From: Acidimicrobiales bacterium
GTDB lineage: Bacteria > Actinomycetota > Acidimicrobiia > Acidimicrobiales > SZUA-35
Length of the DNA stretch: 64,000 nt
NCBI GenBank assembly: GCA_020629155.1
Contig: JAHDDW010000008.1
Location: 83,530-147,529 of the forward strand
Reading direction: 5' to 3'
How positions within the stretch are numbered: the stretch's first letter is position 1; every line of letters starts with the position of its first letter. A program made the position numbers and the translations under genes. Shown here one piece after another: positions 48,596 through 57,341 of this stretch. The notes beneath the pieces were generated by a model. It was given only the letters and a program-made list of their open reading frames with translations. It was not told the DNA's origin and made no database searches.

Positions 48596-49158
48596 AACGG
48601 TTTTTGTTTCGCTATTTCGTTCGTTCTCTTCGATGGATGGCTGTTAGCTTTATCTTTAAAAAATTTTTGCGCTCAAAGGCGTCATCATCTGCTGACAAAG
48701 CTATGAGCCGTTTAGAAGATTCAGTGTCCGCACCAGTACAATCAACGCTTGCTGCGTTACCCTCTGGCGCACGCCAAGTTGCTGGGTCAGCTGTTATTGC
48801 CGTGAACATTGCTAAAAAGTCGGCTGCGTTGGGGCAAGCAGCGCCAAAAGCGCTTGCGAAAGGTTCCACTATAGCATTTGCGCCACTCAGATTTTTTCGT
48901 GCTATCCCTGCTCGTTTTAAAGAAGAAATTTCGTTGGCCGAGCGTGAAGTCAGGTCGGATTATTTGCGTGAAGCTGTTGGTGAACAAGACGCAATAGATG
49001 CACTGTTAGATAGTCGAGTCGCAGAGATAGACGTAACAGAACCAGTAGTTCCAGCTGCTGTATCGCCAGGCCGCAAGCGTGCCCGACGCCCTAGGCGTGA
49101 GAAACGTGTGTCGCGTGTGCAACGCAGCTATCAGCCAGAAAAAAGCCGCTGGCACTGA
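48592..49158 (+). CDS. Hypothetical basic protein coupled to DUF948
   Basis: 188 residues starting within the DUF948 stop (ATGA). The N-terminus is basic and hydrophobic (MKRFLFRYFVRSLRWMAVSFIFKKF), possibly a membrane-surface helix; the middle is Ala/Ser-rich with SGARQVAGSAVIAVNIAKKSA; the C-terminus is strongly basic (GRKRARRPRREKRVSRVQR). The combination of DUF948 plus a small Ala/Arg-rich partner between aspS and alaS is seen in actinobacteria, but the function is not known. No catalytic motif. Confidence 0.55.
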   Translation: MKRFLFRYFVRSLRWMAVSFIFKKFLRSKASSSADKAMSRLEDSVSAPVQSTLAALPSGARQVAGSAVIAVNIAKKSAALGQAAPKALAKGSTIAFAPLRFFRAIPARFKEEISLAEREVRSDYLREAVGEQDAIDALLDSRVAEIDVTEPVVPAAVSPGRKRARRPRREKRVSRVQRSYQPEKSRWH

Positions 49159-49263
49159 ACCTTCTCTTGAGGTTTTAAAATATAGTAGGCTACTTCGCCT
49201 ACTGTTTGTAGAAGCTTGCTATGCTCAGATTTTGCTTTAGGCAACTAAGAGGAGGGTGTGTTC

Positions 49264-50181
49264 ATGTCGATTCTTGAAACAGTCGATCTTCGTAAGTCGT
49301 ATAAACCACTGCGTGGTTCAAAAGTGAATGCTGTTGACGGGCTTTCACTTTCAGTGACTGAACCAGGCGTGTATGGTTTCCTAGGGCCAAACGGTTCTGG
49401 AAAAACAACGACTATACGCTGCTTACTTGGTTTGATCAAACCAACATCAGGGTCGATAAAGCTGCTTGGAGAAGATGTTACTCGTGGTATCAAGCCTGTT
49501 ATTGATCGCATCGGTGCCCTGGTTGAAACACCGAAGTTTTTCCCTAATTACAGTGCACGCAAAAATTTACAAATGCTGGCGTCGATCGCTGGTATTGGTG
49601 CTGGCCCGATCGATCAGGCGCTTGAACGCGTTGGCCTCAGCGAGCGTAAGAATGATTTATTTAAAACGTTTTCGCTTGGCATGAAGCAACGCCTAGCTAT
49701 TGCAGCGACGTTGATTAAAAATCCTGACCTAATAATTTTAGATGAGCCAGCTAATGGTTTAGATCCTGAAGGTATCGTTGAAATTCGTGAACTCATACGT
49801 TCGTTGGGTGACGAAGGTAAAACAGTATTTGTTTCCTCGCACCAGCTGGCAGAGGTACAACAAACCTGTGACTATGTCACAATTATTGCTAAAGGCCAGA
49901 TGGTAACCGCAGGCAAAGTTTCTGACCTGGTCGCTCAGGCAGGCACACAGAAAACTCTCGTCACCATCGCTGATCTTGAGCAAGCAATCACTGTGCTTAC
50001 ACAGCACGATATAGATGCAGCTGTGAACAGCGAAGGCGTTCTGCAGGTTGATGATGCAGATGGAGCAAAGATTAATCGCTATCTTGCTGACGCTGGCCTG
50101 TATGCAAGTGAACTAACCGCTGAACAAGAAAGTCTTGAATCAACCTTTTTGAAACTTACTGCTGGAATGGGGCAAAAATGA
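49264..50181 (+). CDS. ABC transporter ATP-binding protein
   Basis: 305 residues from ATG 49264, which has AGGAGG nine bases upstream (the in-frame ATG 49258 is too close to it). All ABC motifs are present: Walker A GFLGPNGSGKTTTI, Q-loop region, signature FSLGMKQRLAIA, Walker B LIILDEPANGLD and H-loop VFVSSHQL. The C-terminal 90 residues form the extension typical of ABC-2 exporters of the CcmA group. It overlaps the permease gene by four bases. Substrate unknown; drug, antibiotic peptide or lipid export are typical for this group. Confidence 0.92.
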   Translation: MSILETVDLRKSYKPLRGSKVNAVDGLSLSVTEPGVYGFLGPNGSGKTTTIRCLLGLIKPTSGSIKLLGEDVTRGIKPVIDRIGALVETPKFFPNYSARKNLQMLASIAGIGAGPIDQALERVGLSERKNDLFKTFSLGMKQRLAIAATLIKNPDLIILDEPANGLDPEGIVEIRELIRSLGDEGKTVFVSSHQLAEVQQTCDYVTIIAKGQMVTAGKVSDLVAQAGTQKTLVTIADLEQAITVLTQHDIDAAVNSEGVLQVDDADGAKINRYLADAGLYASELTAEQESLESTFLKLTAGMGQK

Positions 50182-51350
50182 GGATCCTACGAACAGAACT
50201 GAATCGCTTCTGGAGCAGAAGAATAGTGCGAATCACGACGCTTGCTGTTGTTGTTTGCATGCTGTTAGGTGTTGGTATCTCATTTCTAAATACCAGCAAA
50301 GATGTACGCACTGCTGAAGAAGCTATTGAAGCATGTCAAACAGAGCAATCGCAGTACATGGGTGAATTCGTTGAAGAAGATTTGCCTGAAGGTGAAGAGC
50401 AGTTCAGAGAGGCTGAGCTTGAACGCTGTAAAATCGATTTTAGGTATTATCTAAATGATAAACGTTTTTGGGCGAGATCAATTCTAGAAATTGAAAGCAA
50501 CAAGTTTCAAGGAGATACTTTTTATGAAATAAACGATTTTGCTGTAGACGCCGCTAAACAAATAGCGGAAGAGAATGATCTTCCTGTCGCACTAGTAGAT
50601 AGTTTTTTTGCCCGAAGTGGCGAAACTATTACAGACAAGCAAGGCAATATCCTGAAAGGTGCTAAAACAGGTTTTGCTGGAGCGATACCACTAATTGCGT
50701 TTCCTTTGCTGGTTCTTGTTTCAGTACTTGCAGCTTCATTTATTGGTGCTGAGTACCGTGCAGGTACTGTTGAAAATATGCTTTTGTGGGAACCACGCAG
50801 AGGCAAAGTTTTGGCTTCTAAATATCTGGCAGGTGCTCTGTCATCCGCCGTTTGGATGGCTGTGCTGCTTTCTTTCTTAGCGGCTCTGCTCATAGGTCTT
50901 GCCTCAGTAAATGGCACATTTGCAACTATTGACAGTGCTTTCTGGATGAGCTTGCTAGGAACTATCGGTCGAGCCGCACTTATTAGTGGCGCAGTCGCAG
51001 TATTCACAATGGCTGTGGCTACTGTGACTCGCTATACAGCGGCAGCTGTAATCATTCTTTTAGGGTGGGCGATAGTTAGTAATATTGTTATTGAGCTACT
51101 TCTGAAAGGGTTTCGTCGTTGGGAAGTAATAACAAACGCAAATACTTTTATTGCCAAAGGTGACACAGCAAAACCACTTTCTTCATGGTGCACTTCAGTG
51201 AATGGAGAGTCATACTGCTCGACTGATAGCTGGGGCAGCTCGCTATCTTTTGCGCACAACTACCTGGTCGCTGGTCTCGTCGTACTTATTTGGGTGGCAG
51301 TTCCTACATTGCTTGCATTTATTGTCTTCAAACGTCGAGATATCAACTAG
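50178..51350 (+). CDS. ABC-2 type transporter permease
   Basis: 390 residues. First membrane helix (IVRITTLAVVVCMLLGVGISFL), then a large extracytoplasmic loop of about 130 residues, then five more helices (for example FPLLVLVSVLAASFIGAEYRAGTVENMLLWEP, where G-A-E-x-R-x-G-T is the conserved ABC-2 motif). It pairs with the ATPase gene it overlaps, forming an exporter. The late extracytoplasmic loop with two Cys (SSWCTSVNGESYCSTD) is not common and may form a disulfide. Substrate unknown. Confidence 0.85.
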   Translation: MRILRTELNRFWSRRIVRITTLAVVVCMLLGVGISFLNTSKDVRTAEEAIEACQTEQSQYMGEFVEEDLPEGEEQFREAELERCKIDFRYYLNDKRFWARSILEIESNKFQGDTFYEINDFAVDAAKQIAEENDLPVALVDSFFARSGETITDKQGNILKGAKTGFAGAIPLIAFPLLVLVSVLAASFIGAEYRAGTVENMLLWEPRRGKVLASKYLAGALSSAVWMAVLLSFLAALLIGLASVNGTFATIDSAFWMSLLGTIGRAALISGAVAVFTMAVATVTRYTAAAVIILLGWAIVSNIVIELLLKGFRRWEVITNANTFIAKGDTAKPLSSWCTSVNGESYCSTDSWGSSLSFAHNYLVAGLVVLIWVAVPTLLAFIVFKRRDIN

Positions 51351-51428
51351 TTTTTGCTCTAGCGGCTTAGTTACTCAGCATGAGCTGTTACGGTAGTCTT
51401 ATCCGCACACACATTTTTGGGACTAGAT

Positions 51429-51878
51429 ATGGATTCTGAACTTGAAAAGCATTTGATCGAAATTGACAGTTCGCATGAGTTAACACCAAGAAACAAAGAA
51501 GAACGAGACTTGCTACTCTCACGCGTCGATACCGCTATAGGGCAGTTCGCTGAGCTAGTTGGTCCATTCGAACGTTTTTGTAACCAGAATTCTCAATCAT
51601 TTGTGCAATACAAAAGGTGTGCCTGTGACGCTGAGGATAACTATCGTTTAGCGCTGAGTCTGTCATTCTCTCATTGGGGTAATTTAGTTTGTATTAGCGC
51701 TAACTCTGATCTGTTATCTCCTCCTGTTTATTCTGCGATCGTTAATGAGGGTCCAGAAATTTTGCGAGGAAGCGGCTTCTTTCCAGTGTTCTTTGAAGAA
51801 ATTGATTTTCTCTACTCAGGTATGGTCATGAAAAATTTTTGGGGAACATGGTTCTTCCGCTATTTTGCTGTTTGGTGA
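51429..51878 (+). CDS. Hypothetical protein
   Basis: 149 residues from ATG 51429 (a TTG at 51417 is also open). The N-terminal third is helical and charged (KHLIEIDSSHELTPRNKEERDLLLSRVD); the rest is mixed, with several aromatic residues (EEIDFLYSGMVMKNFWGTWFFRYFAVW at the end). No signal peptide, no motif recognised. It stands alone between the ABC exporter and uvrC. Coding is supported only by length, codon pattern like its neighbours and the absence of overlap. Confidence 0.45.
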   Translation: MDSELEKHLIEIDSSHELTPRNKEERDLLLSRVDTAIGQFAELVGPFERFCNQNSQSFVQYKRCACDAEDNYRLALSLSFSHWGNLVCISANSDLLSPPVYSAIVNEGPEILRGSGFFPVFFEEIDFLYSGMVMKNFWGTWFFRYFAVW

Positions 51879-51942
51879 TAAGGCTAAGTTCTCGATGGAG
51901 CAGCAGACAAAAAGCTTGAGTCGCTGAGGTAGGATTGTTGCG

Positions 51943-53802
51943 ATGGTTACACGTCCAGAAGTAGGCTCAATTCCTGATAGCCCAGGGTCGTATCAATTTT
52001 TTGATTCACACGGTCGTATTATCTATGTCGGCAAGGCCAAGTCGCTTCGTTCTCGTGTGAACAGCTATTTTCAAAATCCAATAAAGATGCATCCTCGTAC
52101 TGCGCAAATGGTTGCAACGGCACAAAAAGTTGCATGGATCCAAGTTGCTAACGACGTTGAAGCGTTAATGCTTGAATACAACTTGATCAAAGAGCATACA
52201 CCTCGGTTTAACGTTCGACTTGTCGACGATAAAAGCTACCCCTATCTTGCAGTAACGATGAGTGACGAATGGCCACGAGCCAGAGTAATGCGCGGCAAAA
52301 AACGCAAAGGCACAAAATATTTTGGACCGTATGCCCATGCCTATGCTATTCGTTCGACTCTAGATTCGCTGCTGCGGAGCTTTCCGATCCGCAGTTGTTC
52401 TGACGCTAAATTATCGAGGCATCAGAAATTAGGAAAACCCTGCTTGCTTTTTCATATCGAAAAGTGCTCAGGGCCTTGTGTAAAAGAAGTTAGCCAGGAG
52501 AAATACGGTGAGTATGTCGCCGACCTGTGTTCATTCCTCGGTGGCGATACTGATCCAGTTGTCGAAAAAATTTCTGACGAAATGCAAGCAGCAGCTAAAG
52601 ACCTTTCGTTCGAAAAGGCGGCACGGCTTCGTGACAGGCTGCAAGCAGTGCAGCGCTCTATTGAGAAGCAGCAGATGGTTGCCGACAACAAAGAAGATCT
52701 TGACATCGTCGGTCTGGCTGAAGACGAGCTCGAAGCTTGCATCTATGTTTTCTTCGTCCGTAACGGCAAAGTCGTCGGTCAGCGCAGTTTTATTCTAGAT
52801 AAAGTCGAAACTCTCGAACCAGCAGCGCTTATGGACAAAGTGATCGAAGGGCTCTACGACGAAGAACCAGTGCAAGGTATGCCCAAGGTTGTTATTGTTC
52901 CAACGCAAGTCAGCGACACGTCACTCTATGAACAGTGGCTTGCGTTGCTGCGTGGATCGAATGTTGAAATCCGTGTGCCGCAACGTGGTGATAAAGTCAC
53001 GTTGCTAGAGACAGTTACAACAAATGCATCTGAAGAGTTCAAACGCCATCGCCTTCGTCGTGCTTCTGACCATAATAGCCGATCAAAAGCGTTAAACGAG
53101 TTACAAAAATATCTGCATCTTGACGAAGCGCCGCTGCGCATAGAGTGTTATGACATGAGCCATATCCAAGGCACACATTATGTCGGATCGATGGTTGTTG
53201 TTGAAGATGGCGTCGCGAAAACGTCTGAGTATCGACGCTTTAAAGTTGAAACAGTCGACCAAAACGATGACTACGGCTCTATGGAAGAAGTATTAACTCG
53301 CCGATTCAAACGCTATCTAGCTGAACGTGAGCTTCCAGTAGCAGAACGAGGCAAGTTCCAGTACCCTCCGAACCTTTTAGTTGTCGATGGAGGTAAAGGT
53401 CAGCTTGGTGTAGCGGTGCGGGTTTTGAAATCACTCGGGCTCTTTGAGGAAATAGCGGTGTGCTCGTTGGCGAAACAGTTCGAAGAAGTTTTTTTGCCTG
53501 ATCGTAAAAAAGCAGTGCGGATACCGCGTCAATCTGAAGCGCTATACCTTCTTCAGCGGCTTCGTGACGAATCGCATCGATTCGCGATTACCTATCATCG
53601 TCAGCTGCGTGCCAAAGCTATGACTCGTTCGTTTCTCGATGATATAAAAGGCCTTGGTCCTGCAAGAAAAAAACGTTTACTTGAAGAGTTCGGCAGCGTA
53701 AACAAAGTTAAAAAAGCATCGCTAGAACAATTGCAGGCGTTGATGTGGTTGCCTCAGCCGGTAGCACAAGCAATCATAGATGCTCGCATGCAAAAACGAT
53801 AG
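51943..53802 (+). CDS. uvrC: Excinuclease ABC subunit UvrC
   Basis: UvrC makes both incisions in nucleotide excision repair. 619 residues: GIY-YIG nuclease (IPDSPGSYQFFDSHGRIIYVGKAK; Tyr and Glu kept), cysteine-bearing UvrB-contact region (GKPCLLFHIEKCSGPC), UVR helix (AAKDLSFEKAARLRDRLQAVQR), RNase H-like endonuclease (IECYDMSHIQGTHYVGSMVV and LVVDGGKGQLG) and C-terminal helix-hairpin-helix (IKGLGPARKKRLLEEFGS). TAGGAT ends seven bases before the ATG. Complete. In many actinobacteria rapZ/whiA follow; they are not here. Confidence 0.97.
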   Translation: MVTRPEVGSIPDSPGSYQFFDSHGRIIYVGKAKSLRSRVNSYFQNPIKMHPRTAQMVATAQKVAWIQVANDVEALMLEYNLIKEHTPRFNVRLVDDKSYPYLAVTMSDEWPRARVMRGKKRKGTKYFGPYAHAYAIRSTLDSLLRSFPIRSCSDAKLSRHQKLGKPCLLFHIEKCSGPCVKEVSQEKYGEYVADLCSFLGGDTDPVVEKISDEMQAAAKDLSFEKAARLRDRLQAVQRSIEKQQMVADNKEDLDIVGLAEDELEACIYVFFVRNGKVVGQRSFILDKVETLEPAALMDKVIEGLYDEEPVQGMPKVVIVPTQVSDTSLYEQWLALLRGSNVEIRVPQRGDKVTLLETVTTNASEEFKRHRLRRASDHNSRSKALNELQKYLHLDEAPLRIECYDMSHIQGTHYVGSMVVVEDGVAKTSEYRRFKVETVDQNDDYGSMEEVLTRRFKRYLAERELPVAERGKFQYPPNLLVVDGGKGQLGVAVRVLKSLGLFEEIAVCSLAKQFEEVFLPDRKKAVRIPRQSEALYLLQRLRDESHRFAITYHRQLRAKAMTRSFLDDIKGLGPARKKRLLEEFGSVNKVKKASLEQLQALMWLPQPVAQAIIDARMQKR

Positions 53803-54008
53803 AGCTACTTGCGTGTAAGATACTTTAAAGTTCGGCGTGCCCTTGGGAATCAACGATCTAGCGTTACTATCAGCAGATTATACGGGGATGCTACGTTTTT
53901 GTGAGCGTTGGGATATACTTATGAGGTTCAGTAATGCCTGTGCCTGCAGGAAGCTTCAGTTTGTGGCTTTGCTTGCCCCGTTCAGGGCGTTATCTATATG
54001 GAGGAATA

Positions 54009-54287
54009 ATGACTGATAGCTACGAAACGATGATGCTGCCCGAGGTTGAAGGCCTTATAGAAAAAACAGGTTCAAAGTTTTCGCTTTGTACCTTGGCATC
54101 TAACCGTGCTCGTCAGATCAACGCATATTTCGGTCAACTTGGTGGCGGCCTCGGCAAAATGGTTCCACCTCAGGTTACGTCAGTTTCAAGCAAGCCACTG
54201 TCTATTTCGTTCGAAGAGATCGATGCCGATAAAATAATTCCAGTTCGCCCTGAAAATGAGCCAGCTGAAGACGTCGAAGCTGACTAG
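54009..54287 (+). CDS. rpoZ: RNA polymerase omega subunit
   Basis: 92 residues from ATG 54009, preceded by GGAGG at ideal distance; an in-frame ATG at 53934 is rejected on that ground. Core omega features: MLPEVEGLIEKTGSKFSLCTLASNRARQIN, where the 'F-x-L-x-x-x-A-x-x-R-A-R-Q-I-N' block binds the beta-prime subunit, and PPQVTSVSSKPLSISFEEI. It is followed by coaBC and metK as in other actinobacteria; gmk, which usually precedes it, is absent. TATACT at 53914-53919 would give an untranslated leader of about 85 bases with a small GCCC/GGGC hairpin. Confidence 0.9.
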   Translation: MTDSYETMMLPEVEGLIEKTGSKFSLCTLASNRARQINAYFGQLGGGLGKMVPPQVTSVSSKPLSISFEEIDADKIIPVRPENEPAEDVEAD

Positions 54288-54308
54288 TGAATGAGATCTG
54301 CGTAGAAC

Positions 54309-55574
54309 ATGCGAAACGCAGCAGAAACACAGAGGCGATCTACAATTATTGATATCGCTGTCCTGCAAGGCAAAAAAATTGTTTTAGGTGTTACTGGCGG
54401 TATCGCTGCGTATAAATCTGTTGAAGTGTGCCGTCTTTTAACATCTGCAGGTGCGCACGTTGTCCCTATCTTGACTGACGCAGCAATGCAGATGGTTGGC
54501 AAAAAAACGTTTGATGCGCTTGCATCAGAGCCAGCCAAAACAAGCATGTGGGAAGACACCCACCCTAGCCCGCACACGTTTTTAGGGCAAAGCGCTGATC
54601 TTGTGCTTATCTGCCCTGCAACCGCACGCATTATTTCTGACTATAGGGTTGGCCGTTCGGCCGATTTACTATCAGCGACGCTACTTGCGACTGAAGCTCC
54701 TGTTGTGATCTGCCCTGCGATGCACAGCGAAATGTGGTTTCAGCCTGCGGTGCAGGAAAATATTTCAGTGCTCGCCGACCGGGGTGTTCATATCGTTGCG
54801 CCAGATGATGGCCCTCTTGCTGGTGGCGATAGCGGCGTGGGCCGTCTCGCAGCCCCAGCGGCTGTCGTCGAAACAGCCATGGAGGTGCTCGCTGATACCA
54901 CAGCTAAACCTTTGGTTGGCGTGTCTGTGCTTATAACTGCTGGCGGCACACGAGAACCAATAGATCCTGTCCGCTTTTTGGCTAATAAATCAAGCGGCAA
55001 ACAAGGCCATGCCGTGGCTGAAGTTGCTCGCCAAAAAGGTGCTGAAGTCACGCTAGTCACAACCTCCGATATTGAGACGCATAAAGCTATCACCTCTGTT
55101 CATGTCGATACCGCAGCGCAGATGCACGATGCGGTGATGGCTCATTATGAAAGGGCACATGTAATCGTTATGGCTGCGGCTGTGGCAGATTTTACGATAG
55201 CGAACACTGCCGAACACAAAATCAAGAAAGCTGATGGAACGCCGACGCTGCGGTTGGAACCCACGGTTGATATTCTTAAAACACTCGGCGAGGTTGTTTC
55301 TGATACGCAACTGCTTGTTGGTTTTGCTGCTGAGACACAAGATGTGCTCGTTGCTGCTCGTAAAAAACTGATTGAGAAAAAGGCGAACTATATTGTTGCA
55401 AACAACGTGGTGGACAAAAACACAGGTTTCGCATACGATACTAACCAAGTAACAATCGTGTGTGATGACGGCTCAGAGACAGAAGTTTCGCTGCGGTCAA
55501 AACTCCAGGTTGCAGAAGTTATTTGGGATGAAATAATCGTTCGCTTGTCGAAGAAAGACAGTCATGGCTCTTAA
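54309..55574 (+). CDS. coaBC: Bifunctional phosphopantothenoylcysteine decarboxylase/synthetase CoaBC
   Basis: 421 residues. Two consecutive steps of coenzyme A synthesis: the N-terminal CoaC flavoprotein (about 18-200; [18 protein letters not shown], and PAMHSEMW, the P-A-M-x-x-x-M-W loop) decarboxylates phosphopantothenoylcysteine, and the C-terminal CoaB (about 205-415; [38 protein letters not shown]) makes it. In the PAMN motif Asn is His, as seen in several actinobacteria. The start at ATG 54309 adds about 20 residues before the family core. metK overlaps its end by 11 bases. Confidence 0.93.
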   Translation: MRNAAETQRRSTIIDIAVLQGKKIVLGVTGGIAAYKSVEVCRLLTSAGAHVVPILTDAAMQMVGKKTFDALASEPAKTSMWEDTHPSPHTFLGQSADLVLICPATARIISDYRVGRSADLLSATLLATEAPVVICPAMHSEMWFQPAVQENISVLADRGVHIVAPDDGPLAGGDSGVGRLAAPAAVVETAMEVLADTTAKPLVGVSVLITAGGTREPIDPVRFLANKSSGKQGHAVAEVARQKGAEVTLVTTSDIETHKAITSVHVDTAAQMHDAVMAHYERAHVIVMAAAVADFTIANTAEHKIKKADGTPTLRLEPTVDILKTLGEVVSDTQLLVGFAAETQDVLVAARKKLIEKKANYIVANNVVDKNTGFAYDTNQVTIVCDDGSETEVSLRSKLQVAEVIWDEIIVRLSKKDSHGS

Positions 55575-56763
55575 CCACACGTTCACCTCTGAATCGGTCA
55601 CCGAAGGTCATCCAGATAAAATGGCTGATCAGATTTCTGACGCTATTTTGGATGCAATTTTAGAGCAAGATCCGCAGAGTCGGGTGGCGTGTGAAACAAT
55701 GGTGACGACAGGCTTAGCGATTGTTGCTGGCGAAATCAGCACTTCAGCCTATGTCGATATTGCGTCGATTGTACGCAGAACAATTCAAGCTATTGGCTAT
55801 GACAATGAGGCATATGGTTTTGATGGGCGCACGTGTGGCGTGATGGTTTCGCTTGATGAGCAGTCACCAGATATTGCCCAAGGCGTCGACAAAGCCGAAG
55901 GCGTTCGTGCAAGTGGCTTGACTGGCGATGCGTTTGACGAACAAGGGGCTGGTGACCAAGGCATTATGTTCGGCTTTGCCTGCAATGAAACTGATGCGTT
56001 GATGCCGCTGCCTATTCAACTCGCGCATCGTATGGCGCAGCAGCTTAGCGAGGTGCGCCGCTCTGGCGAGGTGCCCTATCTTCGGCCTGACGGCAAAACA
56101 CAAGTAACTTTTGAGTATGAAAATGGTGTGCCTGTTCGTCTTTCGACGGTGCTGATTTCTACCCAGCATGATGATGGCGTCGACCGAGATTCTATGATTC
56201 ATCCTGATCTTTTAGAGTCTGTTATTCGTCCTGTTGTGCCTGAGCGTTTCGCTGATGATGCCTATAACGTTTTTGTTAATCCGACTGGTCGGTTTGTTAT
56301 CGGCGGCCCTGTTGGCGATGCTGGTTTAACGGGGCGCAAAGTCATTGTTGATACCTATGGTGGGGCTTCTCGCCATGGTGGCGGTGCATTCTCTGGGAAA
56401 GACCCATCAAAGGTTGATCGTTCTGCAGCCTATGCTGCACGTTGGGTGGCGAAAAATTTGGTTGCTGCCGGTGCTGCCGATAGGTGCGAGCTGCAGTTAG
56501 CCTATGCGATTGGGGTTGCACGCCCTGTTTCTGTGCTTGTCGAAACGTTTGGCACCGAAAAGGTTGACCCAGCGAAAATTGAAGTAGCAGTGAATGAACT
56601 TTTTGATTTGCGGCCCGCAGCGATTGTCGACGAGCTAGCACTTCGACAACCTATTTATCAAGAAACAGCCGCCTACGGTCATTTCGGTCGTGAACCAGGT
56701 ACGTCATTCACATGGGAACGCACAGACAAAGTCAGCGCTATCAAAGCAGCGTTAGGGTTGTAG
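55564..56763 (+). CDS. metK: S-adenosylmethionine synthetase
   Basis: Makes SAM from methionine and ATP in the cytoplasm. 399 residues, usual length. Signatures: [21 protein letters not shown] at the start, [16 protein letters not shown] (the methionine-adenosyltransferase hexapeptide GAGDQG), and [19 protein letters not shown] (GGGAFSGKD). All metal and substrate residues are in place. It overlaps coaBC by 11 bases in an rpoZ-coaBC-metK operon. Confidence 0.97.
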   Translation: MALNHTFTSESVTEGHPDKMADQISDAILDAILEQDPQSRVACETMVTTGLAIVAGEISTSAYVDIASIVRRTIQAIGYDNEAYGFDGRTCGVMVSLDEQSPDIAQGVDKAEGVRASGLTGDAFDEQGAGDQGIMFGFACNETDALMPLPIQLAHRMAQQLSEVRRSGEVPYLRPDGKTQVTFEYENGVPVRLSTVLISTQHDDGVDRDSMIHPDLLESVIRPVVPERFADDAYNVFVNPTGRFVIGGPVGDAGLTGRKVIVDTYGGASRHGGGAFSGKDPSKVDRSAAYAARWVAKNLVAAGAADRCELQLAYAIGVARPVSVLVETFGTEKVDPAKIEVAVNELFDLRPAAIVDELALRQPIYQETAAYGHFGREPGTSFTWERTDKVSAIKAALGL

Positions 56764-56857
56764 AAGACATGTTCTATGTCGAATTTGCTCTGAGAACCTA
56801 AAGGACGTGCCTTGCGACTAGGGCAACACAGCTTACTAGCAAGAATTTCAAAGAGAA

Positions 56858-57253
56858 CTATGCAGATTCGAGTAGATAGAAGCATTGATAATCCTCATCA
56901 ACAATAATTCTTTCTTGGATTGGAGCTGCGTTGCTTATGGGATGTGTAAAATCGGTGTTTTCTTGTGGCCTAAGCTGGACGATATAACTCGTTTGAATTG
57001 GAGGGTCAGCCTCTTCGTTTGATACTGCGGACCATAGTATACGTACAGTCTGTTCTTCTGTCCGCAGATTTTTAAGCGACCCACTAGCTGTCATGGACCC
57101 ATTAGAAATATTACACGTGTATTCAACGACAACCAGAGGTGTTACTTGACTGTCTTCAGGTCTCACTTTAGTGCATCCATAGACAAGAAATACAAGAAGT
57201 AAGAAAACAAGACCTAGAACCAAGCGTCCGATATTTCGCCGTATAAAGTTCAT
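56858..57253 (-). CDS. Predicted lipoprotein, unknown function
   Basis: 131 residues. A basic start (MNFIRRNIGR) and hydrophobic stretch end in LVYGC, a usable lipobox with Cys 27. The mature part is a small beta-rich domain (VVVEYTCNISNGSMTASGSLKN, then QTVRILWSAVSN and DYQCFYLLE) with two Cys that could form a disulfide. It resembles the FxLyD type of small extracellular immunoglobulin-like domain, tentatively. It lies between metK and priA in the opposite orientation. Confidence 0.55.
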   Translation of the reverse strand: MNFIRRNIGRLVLGLVFLLLVFLVYGCTKVRPEDSQVTPLVVVEYTCNISNGSMTASGSLKNLRTEEQTVRILWSAVSNEEADPPIQTSYIVQLRPQENTDFTHPISNAAPIQERIIVDEDYQCFYLLESA

Positions 57254-57341
57254 GCGCCACCCTATTACAAAAACAATCGATTAGTGCAAGTCTAGCCACT
57301 CTTGGTGCGTATACTCTTTCACAGTCGCTAGGGTTCTTAGT

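Noticed and set aside
53934..54008. N-terminal extension of rpoZ
   Set aside because: The frame is open from ATG 53934, but GGAGG sits just before ATG 54009 and omega homology starts there; the upstream part is more likely an untranslated leader.
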